From an uncultured Collinsella sp. (GTDB taxonomy: Bacteria > Actinomycetota > Coriobacteriia > Coriobacteriales > Coriobacteriaceae), in assembly GCA_900759565.1 (NCBI GenBank), contig CAAEVV010000039.1, positions 47,523 to 111,522 of the forward strand: a DNA stretch of 64,000 bases, given 5' to 3'. How positions within the stretch are numbered: the first letter of the stretch is position 1; every line of letters begins with the position of its first letter. The notes beneath the pieces were generated by a model. The model was not told the DNA's origin, did not search any database, and was given only the letters and a program-made list of their open reading frames with translations. Both the position numbers and the translations under genes were made by a program. Of this stretch, positions 26,567-36,319 are shown in pieces.

Positions 26567-27697
26567 CTACTCGAGCGCACGCATGTACGCGGAGATGGCA
26601 TCCAGGCCCTTCTGCAGGTCGTCGGTGTTATCGGAGTATGCATAGCCGACGCGCATGCTCTTGGGCTCCTCGAAGCAATCGCCCGGGGTGACGAGCGCGC
26701 CGGACTTCTTAATCATGTCGATGCAGAACGTCCTGGAGTCGATGTCGTAGTCGTAATACACGAGCGCGGTGGTACCCGCCTCGGGCTTAACGAACGACAG
26801 GTGCGGCTCGCTCTCGACCCACTTCTCCAGAACAGCAAGGTTCTGACGGACGATGCGACGGCTGCGCTCAAGGATCACGGAAGCGTTGCCCAGAATCAGC
26901 TCCGCCACCGACTCGCTGAATATGCCGGCAGAAATCAGGTTGTAGTCGCGATGCGAGAGCAGCGCGCGACGGAGCTCCGGGCTCTTGGTGACCGCCCAGC
27001 CCAGACGCAGGCCGGCGAACGACCAGACCTTGGACATGGATGCGGTAACGATGGCCTTGTCGTACAGGTCGATCACGGACTCGGAGTACTCATCCGTCTG
27101 AGTAAGCAGGCGGTAGACCTCGTCGCAGAGCACCCACGCGTCGTGTTTGCGCGCGACCTCGACAATCGCCTTGAGCGTATCGGTGTCGAGCAGGGCGCCC
27201 GTGGGGTTGTCCGGGTTATTGATGCAGATGAGCTTGGTATCGTCGGTCACCAGGGCATCGAGCGCGTCGACGTCGACGTGGTAGCCGTTCTTGCGGTCGA
27301 GCTGAAGGATATCGACCTTCGCGCCGCACATCTCGGGAATCGAATAAAGCTGCTGGTAGGTGGGCTTGACGGAGACTACGTGATCGCCCGTTTCGACGAG
27401 CGTGGAAATAACCAGGGAGTTGGCACCGGTCGCACCGTGCGTGGGCACGATATGCCCGGGCTCGACCGTCTTATAGAGACGCGCGACCCCCTCGAGGAAG
27501 CCGGGCTGCCCCTCGATGTCTCCGTAGGTGAATCGGCGCGAGCACAGGCTATCAAGCCACGCCTTCTTGTCGGTGTTCGTAAGCTCGAACAGCTGGTCGA
27601 GCGTGAGGGAGTAGACGCACGTCTCTGCAACGTTGTGGGTGCACTTGGTCTCCCACTCGTTCATCCACTGCTCGACGGCGAAATCCTTGATCTGCAT
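26567..27697 (-). CDS. Class I/II aminotransferase
   Basis: 376 residues, fold type I PLP enzyme. The NNPDNPTG motif, the CDEVYRLL segment, and the catalytic Lys in SMSKVWSFAGLRLGW are all present. The substrate is not clear; similarity by eye is to the subfamily including capreomycidine synthase VioD-like and related cyclising or arginine-type aminotransferases. It lies 24 bp after the ornithine cyclodeaminase-family gene, in an operon opposite a PucR regulator. Confidence 0.88.
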   Translation of the reverse strand: MQIKDFAVEQWMNEWETKCTHNVAETCVYSLTLDQLFELTNTDKKAWLDSLCSRRFTYGDIEGQPGFLEGVARLYKTVEPGHIVPTHGATGANSLVISTLVETGDHVVSVKPTYQQLYSIPEMCGAKVDILQLDRKNGYHVDVDALDALVTDDTKLICINNPDNPTGALLDTDTLKAIVEVARKHDAWVLCDEVYRLLTQTDEYSESVIDLYDKAIVTASMSKVWSFAGLRLGWAVTKSPELRRALLSHRDYNLISAGIFSESVAELILGNASVILERSRRIVRQNLAVLEKWVESEPHLSFVKPEAGTTALVYYDYDIDSRTFCIDMIKKSGALVTPGDCFEEPKSMRVGYAYSDNTDDLQKGLDAISAYMRALE

Positions 27698-27721
27698 TGT
27701 CGTTTCCTTTCCTTGACTTTC

Positions 27722-28756
27722 TTACAGCTCCACCACGGTACCCAGCCCCGCCTCGACGGCGCGGTCGTAGGCGATTTTCGATGCCGAAAGGTCCTGAACG
27801 GCGATGCCCGACGTATCGAACACCGTCACCTGCTCGTCATCCGAGCGCCCCGTAGCCGCGCCGGTGATGACTTCGCCGAGCTCCGCTTTGATGTCCTCGG
27901 GCGTGATGGCGCCCTCGGCAACCGGAATCTCCAGCTCACCGGACGCGACCGATTGCTCGCGGTCGTCGACGTAAACAGCGGCACGGGCGACAAGCGCCGA
28001 GGCGAGCTCCTGCTTGCCGGGCATGTCGGCACCGACGCAGGAGATATGCGTACCAGGACGCACCCATGCATCGGGGATGATGGGCTTGGTCGCCGGCGTG
28101 ATCGTCACGATGATGTCGGCCTCCGCCGCGGCACCTTGGCCGTCAGCCGTCGCCTCGATGGAATAGGTGGATGCCTCGCGAGCATGCTCGCAGGCGCCCA
28201 AGATATGGGCGACCTCGTCTCGCATGCGCTCGACGCGGGCCTCGGGCGCGGCATCGGAAACCGGCTCCCACACCTTGACCTCGCTCACTTTGGGACAGGC
28301 GGCAAGCACGCCCGCCGCCATATAGGTGCTCATATGGCCGGCGCCCGCAACAAGCAGTTTGGATGCATCCGCCCGAGCCAGCCACTTGGCACCGAGCGCA
28401 GCGGCGGCACCGGTGCGAAGTCCAGTGACGGCGGAGGCATTGAGCAGCGCCAACGGCTCGCCCGTCGCGTTGTCACACAGCAGCGTGGTGCCAAAGATTT
28501 CGGGCAGCCCCTTTTTGGGATTCTGAGAGAACCAGGCAGTGAGCTTGAGACCGAAGAGACCGCTTCCCGCCAACTCGCCCGAGCGGATATCCATATCGGC
28601 CACGCCGGGCTCGAACTGCTCATATACCATCGGCCACGCAACGCCCTTGCCCGTTGCCTTCTGGCGATATGCCTCCTCCACGGCAGCGATTGCATCCTCG
28701 ATCGTCAGCACCTTGGAAACTTCCTCGGCCGAAAGTACCATCATCTGCCCCATCAT
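27722..28756 (-). CDS. Ornithine cyclodeaminase/mu-crystallin family protein
   Basis: 344 residues, NAD(P)-binding OCD/CRYM fold (NAD loop VAGAGHMSTYMAAGV near 140, the SAVTGLRTGAAAALG conserved segment before it). Members are ornithine cyclodeaminase, alanine dehydrogenase, ketimine (pyrroline-2-carboxylate/piperideine-2-carboxylate) reductase and others; sequence does not settle which. The first two codons are ATG ATG with AGAGGAG upstream; the second at 28753 is spaced better. It precedes the aminotransferase gene. Confidence 0.88.
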   Translation of the reverse strand: MMGQMMVLSAEEVSKVLTIEDAIAAVEEAYRQKATGKGVAWPMVYEQFEPGVADMDIRSGELAGSGLFGLKLTAWFSQNPKKGLPEIFGTTLLCDNATGEPLALLNASAVTGLRTGAAAALGAKWLARADASKLLVAGAGHMSTYMAAGVLAACPKVSEVKVWEPVSDAAPEARVERMRDEVAHILGACEHAREASTYSIEATADGQGAAAEADIIVTITPATKPIIPDAWVRPGTHISCVGADMPGKQELASALVARAAVYVDDREQSVASGELEIPVAEGAITPEDIKAELGEVITGAATGRSDDEQVTVFDTSGIAVQDLSASKIAYDRAVEAGLGTVVEL

Positions 28757-28970
28757 CGCTCCTCTCAGCGAAAGCTTTACGTTGCTTCACTGTACGGTTT
28801 AGGAACGATGCCGCCAAGGATCATTTCCTGTTGGTATCTACAACGATTCTCAATCTGATTTTTCGTTCTATCAGCAGGCATTTGAACTATTTATCGCATC
28901 AAAGGCATATGGATGTGCGATTATCCTATTTGTACAGGTACTTATTGTAATGATTTACAAGGTGATGCTG

Positions 28971-30152
28971 ATGCTATACACCATCTCGGACTTCTCACGG
29001 GAATATGAGGGGTCGGTCCGTCTAATCGCCGGCAGCGATGGCGTCTCGCGTGCCGTCTCTGGCGTCGGGATCCTCGATTATGAACTTATGCCCGGCCTCA
29101 AGAACAAATACCAGCGCGTCAACTTCAGCTCAGACGAGATCATCCTCAGCACTTTCCTCTATGCGAAGGACGACCCGCACCTCATCACTGAAGCCGTGAA
29201 ATACCTCGTCGCCAAGGGAACGAGCGGCCTCATCATCAAAAACGTCCTGCACATCCCGATTCCCGACCAAGCCATCCGCTACGCCAACGCGCGGCACTAC
29301 CCGGTCTTTCTCACGACCGACGACTCGCTGTTCTTTGACAGCGTCATCTATGAGGTCAAACGGCATATCGAGCAGCTCGCGTCCATCGACTTCGCACAGC
29401 GCGAGATCGATGCCCTGAGGACAGATGTATCGCCCGAGTCCATCTGCCGACGCATCCGAAGCCTCAACCCGTCATTTCTGGACGAAGCGGTCGCCTTGTT
29501 CGCATCGTTTGCAGAGCCCCTCGACCCACGTACGTTTTTGCAAATCGAACGTCTCTGTGCAAAATCGACCCTCGCCGGATGCCACAACATGCTGGCACCC
29601 TATGACGGAGGTTTGTTATTCGTAGCGACAAGCGACTCGGAGCAGACGCTCGATGTGGAGCGAATCGTGCAGGCGCTCACGGAGCTCATCGAGGCCAGCG
29701 GCATCGATGGCGGAGCGGAAGGGCTCGGCATCAGCGATATTCTGCTTGGAGACGAGGCGGTGGCGCAGGCAATCTCGCAGGCGATTTACGCACAGCGCCT
29801 GTCTTGTCAACGAGCCGATGGTCCCGTCCGCTATACGCAGCTCGGCATCCTGAGAACCGTGATGCCTTTTGCGGAAACCCCGGAGATGCGATCGTTCTCG
29901 GAGGCGATTCTCTCGCCGATACGCGAGCACGACAGCGAGCATGGCAGTGAGCTGGAATCCACGCTCGCCGCATTCATCGAGAACGACCGACGTATCGAGC
30001 GAACCGCCAAGCAGACTGGCCAGCACCCGAACACGATTCGATATCGCCTCGATAAGGTGACAGCCCTCACCGGACTGAGTTACAAATGCGCCCCGGAGAT
30101 GGAGCAGCTGTCGCTCGCCTACGCCATCGAACGCGCTCGCTCGCTTCAGTAA
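28971..30152 (+). CDS. PucR-family transcription regulator
   Basis: 393 residues. An N-terminal PucR/purine-catabolism domain (about 5-130, starting MLYTISDF) and a C-terminal HTH_30 segment (ENDRRIERTAKQTGQHPNT). These regulators control amino acid, purine or glycolate catabolism. Start at ATG 28971 is chosen because AAGGTGAT lies upstream and the family begins MLT-like; an ATG at 28950 is possible. It is divergent from the OCD/aminotransferase operon across an AT-rich 214-bp gap, so it likely controls that operon. Confidence 0.87.
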   Translation: MLYTISDFSREYEGSVRLIAGSDGVSRAVSGVGILDYELMPGLKNKYQRVNFSSDEIILSTFLYAKDDPHLITEAVKYLVAKGTSGLIIKNVLHIPIPDQAIRYANARHYPVFLTTDDSLFFDSVIYEVKRHIEQLASIDFAQREIDALRTDVSPESICRRIRSLNPSFLDEAVALFASFAEPLDPRTFLQIERLCAKSTLAGCHNMLAPYDGGLLFVATSDSEQTLDVERIVQALTELIEASGIDGGAEGLGISDILLGDEAVAQAISQAIYAQRLSCQRADGPVRYTQLGILRTVMPFAETPEMRSFSEAILSPIREHDSEHGSELESTLAAFIENDRRIERTAKQTGQHPNTIRYRLDKVTALTGLSYKCAPEMEQLSLAYAIERARSLQ

Positions 30153-30170
30153 GCCAACCCCGCCTTGAGG

Positions 30171-30905
30171 TTAGGAGCGGCGGGCACGGAGCTTTTCGTA
30201 GCCGTCGGCAAAGAAGGCGACCGTGGCGGCGTCGGCCTCCGCAGCGTCCGTCTCGGTTGCGGGAACCACGCCGTGCTCGTCGCTCACCAGGAACAGCGCG
30301 CCCTTGAGCTGCGCGGGAATGTCTACGCGCGTGACCGGGATGCCCTTGGTCTGGGCCAGTTGCTCAATGAGCGTCGCCGTGCCGCACAGGCACTCGTCCG
30401 CCGGCGCCACAAAGGCAAGCTCGCCGTTGTTGACGGCGGCGAGCAGCTCGGGCGCCACGCCGGTCTCGTCGGCTTCGGAGCGAGCCTCGGCAGAACGGGC
30501 ACGCAGCGCCTTGGCCGACGTGTCGGCCAGCGGCTCGTACTCCCCCACCGTCATGGCGGCATTACCGTTAACGTCGATCACCAGCATGAGCACGCCGTCG
30601 CGCGCGGTGTAATCGCCCTCGGCAAGCGACCACTCAACGTGCTGCTTGGCCCAGCTGAGCATGTTATGGGTAAGCGGCTCGCCCTGCACCAGGCGCTCGG
30701 ACAGCGCACGAATGTGGCGGTTGAGCATGGGCACCTTTTTATTGGACATGCGCCAACGGCAGACAAGCGCGGGCTTGTCGAGCGTAAACTTCTCGACCGC
30801 CTCCTGATTGGCGCAAAATTCCTCGTACGCACGCTGATCCTCGGCATTGCCAAACAGCTCGGCATCATCAATCTGGGGCATGGTTGTACCTTTCGTGTTA
30901 GTCAT
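30171..30905 (-). CDS. Hypothetical protein, 244 aa
   Basis: No family recognised. Soluble, no membrane segment or cysteine cluster (one C-C pair, LCGTAT region). The middle has a segment EWSLAEGDYTARDGVLMLVI. A start at 30905 (GAGGACGGA upstream) or 30881 (AAAGG upstream) both fit. It lies 18 bp after the PucR stop (convergent) and downstream of the purH terminator, so it may have its own promoter. Confidence 0.72.
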   Translation of the reverse strand: MTNTKGTTMPQIDDAELFGNAEDQRAYEEFCANQEAVEKFTLDKPALVCRWRMSNKKVPMLNRHIRALSERLVQGEPLTHNMLSWAKQHVEWSLAEGDYTARDGVLMLVIDVNGNAAMTVGEYEPLADTSAKALRARSAEARSEADETGVAPELLAAVNNGELAFVAPADECLCGTATLIEQLAQTKGIPVTRVDIPAQLKGALFLVSDEHGVVPATETDAAEADAATVAFFADGYEKLRARRS

Positions 30906-30922
30906 TCCGTCCTCTTATACCA

Positions 30923-30957
30923 AAAAGACGGCCCTCCAAACGGAGCAGCCGTCTTTT
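30923..30957 (-). terminator. Intrinsic terminator of purH
   Basis: 10-bp stem AAAAGACGGC with GCCGTCTTTT, short inner pairing, followed by U-run on the minus strand. Confidence 0.8.
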
Positions 30958-30986
30958 GCAGAGATTATTTTGTCCCAAGGCGGAAC

Positions 30987-32594
30987 TTAGTGGCGGAAGT
31001 GGCGGGCGCCCGTAAACACCATAGCAATATTGTGCTCGTTGCAGGCCTGGATGCTCTCGTCATCGCGCTTGGAGCCGCCGGGCTGGATGATGCAGGTCAC
31101 GCCGTGTGCAGCAAGCACGTCGACGTTGTCGCGGAACGGGAAGAACGCGTCGCTTGCACAGGCAAAGCCGCCCTTCTCCACGCCCTCGCGCTCGCAGAAG
31201 TCCTCGGCGCGCTCGCAGGCAAGTAGCGCAGAGTCAACGCGGTTAGGCTGACCCGGGCCCATGCCAATGCCGGCCTTACCCTTGGAGACCAGGATGGCGT
31301 TGGACTTAACGCCCTTGCAGACCTTCCAGACAAACTCGAGCTCGGCCATCTCGGCGTCGGTGGGCTTGCGGTCGGTGGGGAACGTAAAGGTCGCGGGATC
31401 CTCGGTCACGTGGTCGACCTCCTGCACCAGCATGCCGCCGTCGACGGAGCGCAGCTCCACCTGAGCGCCGTGGTCCACGCCGCCGGTCGCCAACACGCGC
31501 AGGTTGGGGCGCTTGGCCATGCGCTCGAGCGCCTCGGCGGTGTAGCTCGGGGCGATGATGACCTCGACGAACTGCTTGTTCTGATCGGCAAAGTGCTCAA
31601 CCAGATCAAAGGGAACCTCGCGGTTGCAGGCGATGATGCCGCCGAAGGCGCTCTTGGGATCGCAGGCAAAAGCGCGGTCGTAGGCAGCCGTGATGTCCTC
31701 GGCAACGGCGGAACCGCAGGGGTTCTGGTGCTTGAGGATTACGCAGGCCGGCTCGTCGAACTCGCGGACCAGGTTCCAGGCGGCGTCGGCATCCAGATAG
31801 TTGTTGTAGCTGAGCGGCTTGCCCTGGATCTGCTCGGAGCCCACGAGCGGGAACTGCGAGCTCGCGGTGTTCTCGCAGCCCTCGGCGAAGCGGTAGACCG
31901 TAGCCTTCTGCTGAGGATTCTCGCCATAGCGCAGGTCGTCGACCTTCTCCAGCGAGATCTCGAGCTTGGCAGAGGTGTCCGCCACGTCGCTTGCCTGGGC
32001 GGCAAGCCAACGGGAGATAGCCGTGTCGTAGGCGGCGGTGGTCTGGTAGACCTTCACCTGCAGGCGACGACGGGTGGAAAGCGTGGTGCAGCCACCGGTC
32101 TCGTGCATCTCGGCCAGGACGGCATCATAATCGGCCGGGTCGGAAATGACGGTAACGCTCGTGGCGTTCTTGGCGGCAGAGCGCAGCATGGAGGGGCCAC
32201 CGATGTCGATGTGCTCGATGGCGTCCGCGAAGGTGACCTCGGGGTTGGCGACGGTCTTCTCGAACTCGTACAGGTTGACGACGACCAGGTCGATCAGCTT
32301 AATGCCGTGCTGAGCGGCCTCCTGCATGTGCTGCTCGGAATCGCGGCGGGCCAGCAGCGCGCCATGAACCTTGGGGTGCAGGGTCTTAACGCGGCCGTCC
32401 ATCATCTCGGGATAGCCCGTGAACTCCTCGATGGGGGTTACGGGAACGCCCGCGTCCTCGATGGCACGAGCCGTGCCGCCCGTAGAGATGATCTCGACGC
32501 CAAAGTCGTCAACCAGCGTCCGTGCGAAATCGACGACGCCCGTCTTATCGGTAACCGAGATCAACGCGCGTGCGATCTTCACATCAGATCCCAT
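30987..32594 (-). CDS. purH: Bifunctional AICAR formyltransferase / IMP cyclohydrolase
   Basis: Last two steps of IMP synthesis. 535 residues: N-terminal IMP cyclohydrolase (ISTGGTARAI, DGRVKTLHPKVHG) and C-terminal AICAR formyltransferase (ILKHQNPCGSAV, KSNAILVSK, GMGPGQPNRV). Normal length (about 520). No other pur gene is in the window. Its leader (32595-32871) shows no ORF and I see no clear riboswitch in it. Confidence 0.97.
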   Translation of the reverse strand: MGSDVKIARALISVTDKTGVVDFARTLVDDFGVEIISTGGTARAIEDAGVPVTPIEEFTGYPEMMDGRVKTLHPKVHGALLARRDSEQHMQEAAQHGIKLIDLVVVNLYEFEKTVANPEVTFADAIEHIDIGGPSMLRSAAKNATSVTVISDPADYDAVLAEMHETGGCTTLSTRRRLQVKVYQTTAAYDTAISRWLAAQASDVADTSAKLEISLEKVDDLRYGENPQQKATVYRFAEGCENTASSQFPLVGSEQIQGKPLSYNNYLDADAAWNLVREFDEPACVILKHQNPCGSAVAEDITAAYDRAFACDPKSAFGGIIACNREVPFDLVEHFADQNKQFVEVIIAPSYTAEALERMAKRPNLRVLATGGVDHGAQVELRSVDGGMLVQEVDHVTEDPATFTFPTDRKPTDAEMAELEFVWKVCKGVKSNAILVSKGKAGIGMGPGQPNRVDSALLACERAEDFCEREGVEKGGFACASDAFFPFRDNVDVLAAHGVTCIIQPGGSKRDDESIQACNEHNIAMVFTGARHFRH

Positions 32595-32871
32595 GCAGTC
32601 CTCCTGTCTGGTACGCCGCCGTGCTCTGTGAGTCGGTGATACGTCGATCTGCAGCGCTCGCGCAGCGGCATTGAAAATACTGATTTAATGTAGCGCATCG
32701 AGCGCATCGATGCACCCCGCAACGGGCGCATGTGCAGAAAAAGTTTGCGAGCGGAGGGGATGGGCATGGCACCGGGCACGGTGAGTTCATGGAACACAGG
32801 GGCACCATAATTAGATGCCAATGGCGTGGTAGAACTGTGCTCGATATGCATCCGCAAAAGAAAGAGGCACC

Positions 32872-33513
32872 ATGGTCTCGCGGGTTCTCTACCGACCGTT
32901 TGATACCGAAGACTTCGACGCCATCGCGCTGATTCTGCAGCAGCTTTGGCATAACAATTCGGATAACGATGAGTACAACCGCCTTGAGGCCGCGTGCGAC
33001 CTCGCCTATTGCCTTTCGTCGTCGACGTTTTCGCAGGTTGCCGTAATCGACGGCCAGGCACGCGGCATTGCGCTTGCACGCGCAGGACAGAGCTCCGGCG
33101 CCACCGTTAAGGAACATTGGATGGATACCGAACGCGCGCTGCTATCGCAGATGCGTGAGCTGGAGCCCGATGCCTGCGCCGAGTACCTCTCGTTTGTGCG
33201 CGCAACCATCCGGACCAACAACCGCCTGCTCGAGAGCAGCCCGTTGCCGCACGACAACGAGGTCACGCTGCTTGCCGTGGATCGCGATGTCCATGGCCTG
33301 GGCGTTGGCACGGTTCTGCTCGATGCCGCGGTCTCGCACCTGTCCTCACTTGGAGCGACGAGGGCGCACCTGTACACCGACTCCAACTGCTCGTGGAAGT
33401 TCTACGAGCTGCACGGCTTTAAGCGCACGGCCACGCACCGCGCTAACCGCGAAGAGCGCCGTCACGACATGCCGCGCGAAAGCTTCCTCTACGAACTCGA
33501 CCTAACAGCCTAA
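32872..33513 (+). CDS. GNAT-family N-acetyltransferase
   Basis: 213 residues. The acetyl-CoA motif is DVHGLGVGTVLLDAAVSHL (A/B motif, Q/R-x-x-G-x-G/A replaced by H-G-L-G-V-G), and the C-terminal part has NCSWKFYELHGFKRT. RBS AAAGAGG precedes ATG 32872. Substrate unknown. It is divergent from purH and next to the B/F repeats and MITE-like copy 2. Confidence 0.85.
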   Translation: MVSRVLYRPFDTEDFDAIALILQQLWHNNSDNDEYNRLEAACDLAYCLSSSTFSQVAVIDGQARGIALARAGQSSGATVKEHWMDTERALLSQMRELEPDACAEYLSFVRATIRTNNRLLESSPLPHDNEVTLLAVDRDVHGLGVGTVLLDAAVSHLSSLGATRAHLYTDSNCSWKFYELHGFKRTATHRANREERRHDMPRESFLYELDLTA

Positions 33514-33515
33514 AC

Positions 33516-33605
33516 CCGGCAGTTAGGGACGTTCCTTTTGTGCCGGCACCCCGGGACACTCCTTGGCAGCAACCGCACCTAGTCGTTGGGAACGTTCTTG
33601 GGTAA
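33516..33605. repeat. Class B and class F palindromes
   Basis: Class B copy at 33516-33546 (CCGGCAG...GGGACGTTCC...GCCGG), only 3 bp after the GNAT stop, then CTAGTCGTTGGGAACGTTCTT (about 33579-33599), an F-type copy related to 51610-51632. Confidence 0.75.
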
Positions 33606-33660
33606 CACAGTCGACGAAACCCTCGTTGGCGTCGCCCTATAGAGGGGTCTGCAAATAGCT

Positions 33661-33890
33661 GTGGGCAAAAAACATCAAATATGAGTACTGTTACCTTTTT
33701 AGTAGCAGCGATTTGGGGCATTTTAGAGGCTTTTAGACATAGCAGCCAGTCAGGCGAGCTGACGTATTTCCACAAATGTTCAATAAAATGGGCCCCTAAC
33801 GAGAGATAATCTCATTAGGAGCCCATTATTTAGTGCAAATATATGTCACTATAATGGCAACAGTACTCATATTTGGCATTTTTTGCCCAC
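33661..33890. mobile_element. MITE-like element, copy 2
   Basis: The ends at 33661-33695 and 33856-33890 are inverted repeats of 35 bp with 31 matches (shared GTGGGCAAAAAA and CAAATATGAGTACTGTT). The left end continues identically to copy 1 for 35 nt (33676-33710). The inside has an 18-bp stem (33787-33827) with two G-U pairs on the minus strand and U-rich flank. No ORF. The right end adjoins CTGTCCCC. It fills most of 33514-34005. Confidence 0.7.
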
Positions 33891-34005
33891 TGTCCCCTGT
33901 GTGGGGATCCGTAACGGAAAGATAGACCCATTTCAAAGCATAAAAATGGGATAGATTTTCCGCCAACAGTCGCCGGAGAAGATCCATCCCAAAAATCAGA
34001 GCGCG

Positions 34006-35949
34006 CTAGAACGTTCCGCCGCCGCCTCCGCCGACGCCGCCGCCTCCGCCGCCAGAGAAGCCGCCACCTCCGCCGCCGCCCGAGCTGTCGGAGCTCGACG
34101 CCAGCTCACGGATGCTCTCGTGATACACGTCATCGAACGAATCGAGCGGAGACTCGATACCGTAATGATGGTAGTACCACCAGTAGCAGGGATAATTGTC
34201 ATAGAAGCCGTCGGCCTCGCGCACCTCGGGCGGCACGGCCTCGGCAAGCTGACGCAGCACTTCCTTGGAAACACCCAGCGCCACGCCCATCACCAGCAGC
34301 TTGTTCCACAGCACCAGATCGCCGGGGACGGCTTCCTTTAGACGAGTGAAGTCCTCGAGCCAATGCTTAAGTGCCTTGCAGCGAGCCGCCACCTCGGCGC
34401 CCTCCGGCGTAAAGCGGCGGAACGTAAGGCCCACGCCGATACCCACCAGCACAATCGGCACCGAGATAAACGCGGCGGTAATGTTCGCCTGTGCGCCATC
34501 GGTAAAGAAGATGGATCCCACGGGAACAAAGGCGATCAGGATACCAAGAACCAGGCAAAACACCATTGCAACAATGCCGTCTGAGGCAACGTACTCGCTA
34601 TCGGCCAGCTTGCCCTTAACGGTGCTCTGATAGTCCTCGAGCTTGTCGCCCACGGGTGTAGAGTGCTGCTTGACGTAGTGCTGCAGCTCGTCGAACGTGC
34701 GCGAGCGATCGCCGTTCTCGTCAGGCTTAGCACCGGCAAAGAAGACCTTGAGCACCATGTGGTCAATGCCCTTGGCCGACTTCCAGCCCGCATCACTCAC
34801 CGTCACGCGATACGTCTGCTCTTCTTTTTCACGCCCCAACGGACCCTTCTTGGCCTTGGTCACGGTCGCCTGCTCCAGCTTGATCACACGGTCGTCAGTG
34901 AGCTTCATGAGCGTGGCGATATATGCCTGATCGGGCACCTCGTTCCAGCTCATGAGGGCCGAAAGCACGGCGGGATGGTCGGCCGAAGGCACATCGCGGA
35001 AATATTCGTCCTGGAAAAACGGCTTGGGCTTGCGCTTGCGCAGCTTGAGCATAACGATTGTGCCGGTAAAGGCCACCGCCACAACAACACTTAGCACGGC
35101 AAGTGCATTGGCAATCATGCGAGCGTGAGCGCGGCGGGCGTTAGCTTCGTCGGCCCATTCCTTCTCTTCGCTCAGGATCGTTGACATGCGCTCTTCGCCC
35201 GAAGCGGCAAGCTGCGACGCCCAGTCGCTAGGGAAGGCGATGCGTGCCTCGGCGAATTCGCCCTGATGCACGCAGGGAATGGTATAGGTGACCATGGGTT
35301 CGTCCTCATCGAGTGACACGTCGCCCGTCAGCGGACCGTGGCCCCATGCGCGGAAGTTATCGCCTTTGACGGCCGCCGTCCCGGCAGTGGCATTTGCGAA
35401 GCGCACTTCCATCTCGACGTCATCGGAATCCGCAGACCAGCCGTCGCCCACAAACTTCCAGTAGAGCTCGGCGGTATCGGCCCAGTTCATAACCGCACCG
35501 GTCATGGTATAGCTCACGTAATAGGTCGCGCTGTCGCCGCTCTCGTGAGGGCTGAACACCTTAATCCTTACGCCGTCACCGGTCTGCTCGACCGTATAGA
35601 CGCCAGAGTCGCCCTTGTTCGCGCTATCGACTTTGTTAAACGCGGTGTCCTCTTCCTCGACACTCAGCACATCGACGCCCGCCGTACCGCCCTGCTGGTT
35701 GGTGCCCGTATTGATCTCCCAAAACACGCCGTTGATATCGTCGTCGAAATCAAACTGGCGTCCCTCGACAACGGTCAGCGATCCATCGGCCTCGACCGTG
35801 GCGCCGATGTAGGTTTGGGTCATGGAATAACCGTCGGCGTGTGCGGCGGCGGGCAGTAGCAGCAATGCAAGCGCGACGAGTGCGCAGACGGAAGCAAATC
35901 GCGCAAACGGGCGGCGCTGCCGACAGGTTTTGGCAACGGGGGCGTTCAT
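34006..35949 (-). CDS. DUF2207 membrane protein with Gly-rich tail
   Basis: 647 residues. Signal peptide at the N-terminus (MNAPVAKT ... FASVCALVALALLLLPAAAHA), an extracellular DUF2207 domain to about 290, membrane helices near ANALAVLSVVVAVAFTGTIV and GIVAMVFCLVLGILIAFVPV, and a C-terminal GGGG-rich tail ending TF, which is typical of the family. ATG 35949 has AAAGGA upstream; an upstream ATG at 36018 would add residues unlike a signal. Function unknown. Isolated, with repeats on both sides. Confidence 0.88.
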   Translation of the reverse strand: MNAPVAKTCRQRRPFARFASVCALVALALLLLPAAAHADGYSMTQTYIGATVEADGSLTVVEGRQFDFDDDINGVFWEINTGTNQQGGTAGVDVLSVEEEDTAFNKVDSANKGDSGVYTVEQTGDGVRIKVFSPHESGDSATYYVSYTMTGAVMNWADTAELYWKFVGDGWSADSDDVEMEVRFANATAGTAAVKGDNFRAWGHGPLTGDVSLDEDEPMVTYTIPCVHQGEFAEARIAFPSDWASQLAASGEERMSTILSEEKEWADEANARRAHARMIANALAVLSVVVAVAFTGTIVMLKLRKRKPKPFFQDEYFRDVPSADHPAVLSALMSWNEVPDQAYIATLMKLTDDRVIKLEQATVTKAKKGPLGREKEEQTYRVTVSDAGWKSAKGIDHMVLKVFFAGAKPDENGDRSRTFDELQHYVKQHSTPVGDKLEDYQSTVKGKLADSEYVASDGIVAMVFCLVLGILIAFVPVGSIFFTDGAQANITAAFISVPIVLVGIGVGLTFRRFTPEGAEVAARCKALKHWLEDFTRLKEAVPGDLVLWNKLLVMGVALGVSKEVLRQLAEAVPPEVREADGFYDNYPCYWWYYHHYGIESPLDSFDDVYHESIRELASSSDSSGGGGGGGFSGGGGGGVGGGGGGTF

Positions 35950-36062
35950 AGGCACATCCTTTGTCTGTGATACCAGCAACGCCATTGTCCCACGTTTACG
36001 GGCGCACATGACGAACATCTAGGCCAGCGGAGTATCAAACGGGACGAAAGTCACGCCCGCGG

Positions 36063-36093
36063 CCGGCACCTGGGGACGTTCCTTATCTGCCGG
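36063..36093. repeat. Class B palindrome, single copy
   Basis: 31 bp CCGGC...GGGGACGTTCC...CTGCCGG, like 5580-5670. A further CGGCAATCTGGGACAC follows. Apart from this and the next hairpin I see nothing coding in 35950-36456. Confidence 0.85.
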
Positions 36094-36285
36094 CAATCTG
36101 GGACACCCTTGGCATGGCCTGCGCCAGCAATAGATACCACTTCACAGCTCCGTCACAGGTGTAGCGGCTTTGTGTGGGCGCGGCATGTGCTGATTGAGCC
36201 GCCAGCCGAGGGGCATAAAGCAGTTGAGCGAAAACGGTTTGCCCCTTTGCCGTTCGCTCGAGGATCATGTCCCCCTTTTCCGCGG

Positions 36286-36319
36286 AAACCCCGGCAGTTG
36301 CGAAGAGCTGCCGGGGTTT
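36286..36319. repeat. Perfect 12-bp hairpin before gluQ
   Basis: AAACCCCGGCAG / CTGCCGGGGTTT around a 10-nt loop, with CTGTCGTTTG beyond. It looks like a terminator stem, but the U-tract is weak; no gene ends near it on either strand. Confidence 0.6.

Noticed and set aside
26801..28858. 685-codon + strand open frame across the aminotransferase and OCD genes
   Set aside because: Both minus-strand genes show conserved motifs; the + frame has none.
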